64,000 nucleotides of DNA, from positions 156,681,849 through 156,745,848 of the forward strand of contig NC_081413.1 in NCBI RefSeq assembly GCF_030272615.1, read 5' to 3'. Source of the DNA: Cryptomeria japonica. Lineage: Eukaryota > Streptophyta > Pinopsida > Cupressales > Cupressaceae. The notes under the pieces are model-generated. The model saw nothing but the letters and a program-made list of their open reading frames with translations. It was not told the origin of the DNA and did not search any database. The number at the start of each line of letters is the position of its first letter. Positions within the stretch are counted from its first letter, which is position 1. This document shows positions 57,738 to 64,000 of this stretch, piece after piece. A program made the position numbers and the translations under genes.

Positions 57738-59400
57738 GTGGCGCTATCTGACCCCAAAAAAGTAAAAAGAAAGGACGTATCTGAGGGCGAAAACCTCTCC
57801 GAGGCACCCGAAGATGGAAGGCTCGACATTCTCCCAGCATCATATGAGGAAAAATCATCCATGTTGGTAGAGGAGACTATCAAAACAAACATCGGTACAG
57901 AAGAGGTTCCACACAACATATTCCTAGCTCAATCATTGACCGAGTCTGAAAGGTCAAAATTCATAAATTTCTTCAAAGAGCGACAAATCAACTTCGCCTG
58001 GTCATACACTGATATGCCTGGATTGGATCCGGATTTGGTAATGCATCATCTGACAGTCAAACCGGAGGCAAAACCAGTAAAACAAAAATTAAGAAAAATG
58101 CATCCACAAGTGGCATTACTAGTCAAAGCAGAACTTGAGAAATTACTCGATGTCGGATTCATACGCCCAATTGATTATCCTGAATGGATCTCCAACTTGG
58201 TACCTGTCAGTAAACCAGATCGCAGCATCAGAATTTGCACAGATTTCAGAGACATCAACAAAGCTTGTCCAAAGGATGACTTCCCATTACCAAACATTGA
58301 CTTGATTGTTGATCTCACAGCAGGTCATGAAATGCTATCATTAATGGATGGATTCTCTGGCTATAATCAGATAAGAATCGCACCCGAGGATCAACATAAA
58401 ACAACATTTACTTGTCCGTGGGGAACTTTCTACTGGAATGTCATGCCTTTCGGGCTAAAAAATGCAAGTGCTACATATCAAAGAGCCATGACTACTATCT
58501 TTCATGATCTCATGCATGTAACTGTGGAAGATTATGTTGACGATCTCTTGGTCAAATCAATAGACAGAAATACACATTTGGACATACTTTTAGTTGCCTT
58601 TGATCGGTTGGAAAAATACAAAGTAAGATTAAACCCTAAGAAATGTGTCTTTGGAGTAACCTCCGGGAAGCTCCTAGGATTCATTGTATCCAAAAGAGGA
58701 ATTGAATCGGATCCAGCAAAAGTCAAAGCTTTCTTGGAAATGCAACCACCAAGAAATATCAGTCAACTTCGATCTTTACAGGGCAGACTCCAGTCCATTC
58801 GAAGATTCATAGCACAACTGGCAGATAAGTGTAATCCTTTTCAGCACCTGCTACATAAAAAAATCAAATTCAAATGGGATGACAACTGTCAACAGGCTTT
58901 CCGGACGCTCAAAGATTATCTTCTAAATCTGTCAGTTCTGATGCCACCAGTTCCAGATCAACCACTGTTACTATACATATCAGCTACTCCAATAGCACTG
59001 GGGGCACTCTTAGCGCAACAAATCGCTGAAGGCAAGGAAAAAGCAGTATACTATATCAGTCGCACATTGGTGGGATATGAGCTAAACTACACACCAATTG
59101 AGTGTGCATGCCTCGCTGTGGTCTTTGCTTCACAGAAATTACGACATTACATGCTTACTCATAAGACAAAGTTAATTGCAAGGATAGATCCATTGAAATA
59201 CCTTCTCAATAAGGCAACACTTACTGGGCGACTGGCCAAATGGGTAATGATACTGAGTGAATTCGACATCGAGTATGTGGACAGAAAAGCAATAAAAGGA
59301 CAAGCCATCGCAGATCAATTAGCAGATGCTCCCATGATAGATGATGTTTCTCTAAGTTCAGAATTTCCAGATGAATCCATTTTGACAATGTCACATGCAA
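57738..59400 (+). pseudogene. Element B reverse transcriptase and RNase H
   Basis: Uninterrupted RT and first RNase H. Landmarks: CTDFRDINKACPKDDFPLP, SLMDGFSGYNQI, VMPFGLKNASATYQRAM, catalytic YVDD at 58533-58544, SATPIALGALLAQ, LTGRLAKWVMILSEFDIEY. All RT catalytic residues seem present. It is classed as pseudogene only because stops lie upstream and downstream. Confidence 0.93.
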
Positions 59401-59930
59401 AGCCATGGCAACTATACTTTGACGGCTCATATACACAGCATGGGGCAGGAGCTGGCATCCTCTTTATAACTCCTCAAGGGGATTCTATACCAAAATCATA
59501 CCGCTTATCATTTCCTTGCACTAACAATATAGCGGAATATGAGGCATTAACAATAGGATTACGAATTGCAGTTCAATGGAAGATCCAGGAACTTCGTGTT
59601 TTTGGGGATTCCCAACTTGTCATCCGTCAAGCAACTAGTGATTACCAAACTAAAGACGAGAAGCTAATGCCTTATAAACAAATGGTGGATGGTCTGAAAC
59701 AATATTTCACAAAGATAGACTTTGAGAAGATACCAAGAGAGCAGAATCGCGCCGTAGATGCCATGGTTACAATTGCTTCACTAATCGATTTGCCTCCAAA
59801 TGAGACCCACTATGAGTTCTTAGTCAATAACCTTTTGGTCCCTTCATATGAGATCATGCCTACTGAGACGCTATGCGTTGTCGGTCCCGAATCCCAGTTA
59901 TATGGTTCCATTTTCACATACCTACGTGAC
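59401..59930 (+). pseudogene. Element B second RNase H (archaeal type)
   Basis: No stop. Catalytic D in YFDGSY (59421-59423), E in NIAEYEAL, D in VFGDSQLV and D in NRAVDAM are all visible. Same reading frame as RT. Confidence 0.9.
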
Positions 59931-61157
59931 AATACTTTACCTCCTGATCTATCAAATAACCAACGTCGCACTTTCATTCGCCAATCCTCTCGATATGTCA
60001 TTTTAGCTGATATTCTATACTGACGAGGTCTCGATGGCACTCTTCTTAGATGTTTAGAAAGCGACGAAGCTCAGATTGCGTTATGGGAAGTGCATGAAGG
60101 GATATGTGGTCCACATGCTAGTGGTCCTACCTTGGCCAAGAAACTCATCAAGACTGGATATTACTGGCCCAATATGGAAAAAGACTCATACCAGTTTGTC
60201 AAGAAATGTAAGCAATGTCAAATTCATGGAGATCTCATACATGCACCAGCATCATAAGAACTTCAACCGCTTGCATCTCCTTGGCCCTTTTGTCAATGGG
60301 GACTCAATCTCATAGGCAAGATTCACCCTCATTCTTCCAATGGTCATAAATTCATTATCACTGCCACAGAGTATTTTACAAAATGGATTGAAGCCGTGCC
60401 TCTCACACAAGTTACTGGAAAACAGATTGCTACATTCATCCTCAACTATATCATTTGCCGATACGGTATTCTTGTTTCCATTATCACTGATAACGGGCGT
60501 CCCTTCAAAAATCAGGATGTTCGTGAACTCTGTGACCGCTTCCATATCTCCCATCGTTTCTCCACACCATATTACCCCCAAGGCAATGGCCAAGCTGAGG
60601 CGTCTAATAAAACAATCCTTAAAATCCTAAAGAAGACAGTCGATGATGCTAGTCGTAATTGGCATATTCAACTTAATCCTGCACTTTGGGCCTACCGCAC
60701 AAGTGTCCGTACACCCACAGGAGCTACACCCTATTCACTAGTCTATGGTTTTGAAGCCATCTTGCCTATTGAGGTCAAGCTACCCTCTTTACGGGTCTCT
60801 TTGCAAAACATCATCAGTGACGAAGACTACAGGGTCTCTCGCTTATAAGAGCTGGAACTACTGGATGAACGAAGACAAATTGCTTTTAGTCATCTCAAAG
60901 CTTACCAACAACGAATGAGTCGCAACTACAATCACAAGGTCAAGCCTCGCACATTTGAGGTAGGTGACTTGGTTCTCAGAGAAAATCCTAAAAATCAACA
61001 AGACAGAGAGAAGAAGGGCAAGTTCGAACCAAACTAGCTTGGTCCTTACATTATTACAGCAGCATATGGATCTGGTACCTATCAGCTCTCAACTACAGAG
61101 GGTGAACCTTTGGAGGATCCTATAAACAACATGCACCTTCGCAGGTTCTACACATAG
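59931..61157 (+). pseudogene. Element B integrase
   Basis: HHCC site HEGICGPH...CKQCQIHG. The first catalytic Asp is Asn (AAT 60306-60308, GLNLIG); the second Asp (ITDNGRPF) and Glu (GAG 60597-60599) are kept. Stops: TGA 60021-60023, TAA 60255-60257 (with a 3-bp insertion), TAA 60846-60848, and TAG near 61035 replacing Trp. Ends NNMHLRRFYT with TAG 61155-61157. Confidence 0.9.
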
Positions 61158-62035
61158 CTCTTCAGAGTATCCTAATTCAAAAATACAAAAAAGAAAAAAA
61201 AAATACAAAAAAAAAATTTAAAACAAAAAAATCGTTACTTGGTTAAAACCTGGCAAACAGGTGCCCTGTGACACAAAAAACATTGAAAAAAAAAAAGAAA
61301 AAAAAGTAAAGGGAAATAATTTCGTCCAACGGTGAAAACCACTTCGGTGGCGCCCTGGGCAAGTACCATGGTGAAAACTGGGTCACCAGCGCCATGCGTA
61401 GAGACATTGCTCCTCTCTCCTTCAGGATTCACTTTCATCCTTTCACTTTGCACACACTCACAACCTATTCATTCATAATAAACTTACCCATTCCCATCAT
61501 GGCTTATTATTGATCTACAAAAAGAAGAAGGGCAAGTTCAAACCAAATTGGCTTGGTCCTTACATCATTACAGCAGCATATGGATCTGGGGCATATCAAC
61601 TCTCAACTACAGAAGGTGAACCTTTGGAGGATCCTATCAACAACATGCACCTTTGCCGGTTCTACACATAGCTCTTCGGAATATCCTAATTCAAAAAAAA
61701 AAAATTCAAAAAATTCAAAAAATACAAAAAAATTAAAAAACAAAAAAAAAATCATTACTTGGTGAAAACTTGGCAAACAGGCGCCTTGTGACACAAAAAA
61801 ACATTGAAAAATTGAAAAAAGTAAAGAGAAATAATTTCATCCAACGGTGAAAACCACTTTGGTGGCGCCCTGGGCAAGTACCATGGTGAAAACTGGGTTA
61901 CCAGCGCCATGTGCAGAGACATTGCTCCTCCCTCCTTCAGGATTCACTTTCATTCTTTCACTTTGCACACACTCACGACCAATTCGTTCATAATAAACTT
62001 ACCCATTCCCATCATGGCTTGTTATTGATCTACCC
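61011..62035 (+). repeat. 514-bp tandem duplication at the end of pol, element B
   Basis: AAGAAGGGCAAGTTC at 61011 recurs at 61525. Copy 1 covers about 61011-61518 and copy 2 about 61525-62035, each with the last about 50 codons of integrase and the A-rich start of the post-pol region. Copy 2 is closer to element A (MHLCRFY, GSGAYQL) than copy 1 is (MHLRRFY, GSGTYQL). The two copies are clearly diverged. Confidence 0.9.
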
Positions 62036-63396
62036 AAGATTGGTTAGCCATTCATAATAAACATTCCTTTTCCTCCCTTTCCATCCATAATAAATCAGAT
62101 CCTATCTGTGGCTAAGGCAAATCCTACGTCTAGTGATGGGTGTGGAACTGAGAACATCACATGTTTCGAGGAGTACAGTTTCTTCCAGCTTTCTTCAGTC
62201 TATCTGCGCACAATCCGCAATAAAGCAACATTTGCATCACAGATCCGCAATAAAGTTTCATCTTCTCCGCAATAAAGTATCAGTTTCATGGATTCAGTCA
62301 GTTTCAGATAAGACACAGCAGCAATAATGGGCTTCAACAAATCAAATCTTTCAACAGACTCAGACAACATTATGGTTCAGTGCTATCTATCCTTTCTATG
62401 AAAGTAAACATTGTGACCACAATCAAATAAGACTTATACAAGTGATAAGAGACACTAAATTTGAGGACTACAGTGGATGTTGGTGTCGAGTCTTGGTTTT
62501 CTTTTGATTTTATCTTTCTGGTGACATGTCTTTTAGCTTTTCTAGGATGTCTTTGACTAGAGATTCTATCTCCAGGATGTCTTTGACTAGAAAGGCAAGG
62601 ATGGGGTATCGTCACCTATTTGTATTTGCTGTCTGTGGATTGTCTCTTAGTAATGCTATGACTTGTCCAAGGATATGAGGACACTGTGAGTCTAGTGTGA
62701 ACTGGGGCATTCCTTGTTTGTGACTGTCTTATCTCCATGCAAACAGGTACAATGACTTTCTGGGTCGAACATATGCCTCGATTGTCATAACCTATTTTGT
62801 CATAATAAAGCTCAATGATGATAACGCACAAGAAGCTCTTTCACTTTCATATCTTCTGTCTTCCATCCCCCTTTCTTGATTGACTTCTATCGTCCTTCTC
62901 GAGTCCGCATAGCCTGCTATCACATGACTGAGTATAATGACACACCAAAAATATTTGCATCTCATGTAGTTTCACCTGCATTACCACATATAAGCATTTC
63001 CATACATACATATAGATATCACAATTGCATCACATCCTGCACACAACACCTGTTAGCACAATTTACATCTGCATTATCATATTCATTGACATTGCATACA
63101 TTCACATTTGCATTGGCATAACATATAAAACATAAACGAACAAAAAAAAAAAAATATTGCATTGCATCATATACATATTTACATCCATATTATAAGCATC
63201 ACATAAAAACATACATCATAAAACATACATCACATAGGTACACATGCATATAGCTGCCGCAAAGATGAATCATCTCATATATATAATCAAAAGTGTCATG
63301 ATACAATGATGTCAAAATCATATGGCTACAAAAGCACCTGCAGGTGTCTACAATACAAAAATGGTACAAAACTGATACAAAGGGAGCCCTCTAAGG
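62036..63396 (+). other. Post-pol non-coding region of element B
   Basis: Matches A's 15230-16571: TCCGCAATAAAG repeats (about 62203-62275), AGGATGTCTTTGACTAG repeats, then CAT-rich DNA. Ends at the stop of the antisense gene. Confidence 0.8.
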
Positions 63397-64000
63397 CTAT
63401 GATGAACTCCCTCCCTCGAAGCCGCCTGGCCTCGGTGGAATCTGAGCCCCTGAAGGACCCGCCCCAAGATCATCCTGCCTGTCTCCTCTATCTGGTGATG
63501 CTGAAGGACCCATGACCCCACCACTCGATGCCTGTCTCCTCCGGCTCCCCCCTGTAGCTATCGTTGTACGCGACGGTCTATGGAAGCTCCTCGCCCGCTG
63601 ATCTGCTGGCACTGCACCATAGTAGAGGTCTCTCCAGTAGGCTATCTCCTCTCCTGCCCGTAGGAAATAAGCATATCCGGCCCCTGCATCCTCTGCTGCT
63701 TGCCTCCCAGCCCTCAGTGCTGTCTCAGCCTCTGTGTAGCGCTGGATAGCCTGATCCCGCTCTTGCTCAGTATCCCTGAGCCTGGTCCTAAGCCTGGTCC
63801 TGAGCCGATCCCTCTCCCTCTCCAAATCCTGAATCTCATCTACCTGGCCCTGGCAGATCTCCCTCAGATCTAGTAGCTTAGCCTCCACTGGGTCAATCCC
63901 CTCTGCCTCTACTCCTGCTAGTGGCTCATCCTCTACGGGTGCCTGCCCCTGTGCCTGTACAGGTACCTGTACTGGTACCTGTCTCTGTCTCTGTCCCTGT
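63397..64000 (-). CDS. Antisense gene of element B, C-terminal part (runs off the window)
   Basis: On the minus strand the frame is open from the window edge (64000) to the stop at 63397, about 200 codons. Order from the edge: V-Q/P-rich repeats (QVPVQVPVQAQGQAPV), acidic GVEAEGIDPVE, charged coiled coil (DLERERDRLRTRLRTRLRD, with one more RTRL unit than A), conserved EEIAYWRDLYYGAVPADQRA, then a Gly/Ser/Pro tail ending GGSSS. No stop interrupts it, unlike A. The PMD part and any start lie outside the window. Function unknown. Confidence 0.7.
   Translation of the reverse strand, partial: QGQRQRQVPVQVPVQAQGQAPVEDEPLAGVEAEGIDPVEAKLLDLREICQGQVDEIQDLERERDRLRTRLRTRLRDTEQERDQAIQRYTEAETALRAGRQAAEDAGAGYAYFLRAGEEIAYWRDLYYGAVPADQRARSFHRPSRTTIATGGSRRRQASSGGVMGPSASPDRGDRQDDLGAGPSGAQIPPRPGGFEGGSSS

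Larger units (their letters stand above)
50608..64000 (+). mobile_element. Element B: second copy of the element A family, truncated by the window
   Basis: Same order as A: LTR, primer-binding site, leader with GCGTCTGTG arrays, gag, protease, spacer, RT, RNase H, archaeal RNase H, integrase, post-pol region and antisense gene. The window ends inside the antisense gene, so the 3' LTR and target duplication cannot be checked. B is more intact than A in gag, protease and RT but has its own stops, an active-site change in integrase and a 514-bp duplication at the end of pol. Confidence 0.93.

Overview
The window looks like intergenic, heterochromatin-like DNA from a large, repeat-rich land-plant nuclear genome. 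I found no host gene, rRNA or tRNA gene. Nearly everything identifiable is LTR retrotransposon: Ty3/gypsy of the Tat/Ogre-like type, Ty3/gypsy chromoviruses and Ty1/copia. They are nested in one another and heavily broken by stop codons, many at CGA or CAG codons as expected from decay of methylated C in CG and CHG context. A gymnosperm or another giant-genome plant is a reasonable guess, but the sequence alone does not fix the taxon.

Layout. 1-374: end of a reversed Tat-like LTR. 375-3860: 3' part of a copia element whose RT segment is tandemly duplicated, plus its LTR. 3861-4380 and 20282-24964: 3' part of a Tat-like element C. C is interrupted by element A (4386-20276, 15.9 kb, 781-bp LTRs, TSD ATAAT). 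A has a leader with GCGTCTGTG-type repeats, gag, protease, RT, two RNase H domains and integrase. It also has an antisense gene, with a predicted intron and its own TATA box, encoding a plant-mobile-domain (PMD) plus coiled-coil protein. 25075-40232: chromovirus D on the minus strand (TSD GGGAA), interrupted by chromovirus E (28751-37684, plus strand, 2.1-kb LTRs). 40238-42378: remnant of another gypsy gag/protease. 42419-50607: AT-rich DNA with microsatellites, a GC-rich palindromic patch, a reversed copia LTR and a probable solo copia LTR. 50608-64000: element B, a second copy of the A family, cut by the window edge inside its antisense gene.

A and B together show how the family works. The sense transcript starts in the LTR and encodes Gag-Pol. 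The antisense transcript starts just inside the 3' LTR and encodes the PMD/coiled-coil protein. The strongest candidate for something new is that the same short motif array lies upstream of both genes, each time in the orientation of that gene's own transcript. The full-length sense RNA therefore carries complementary arrays near its two ends.
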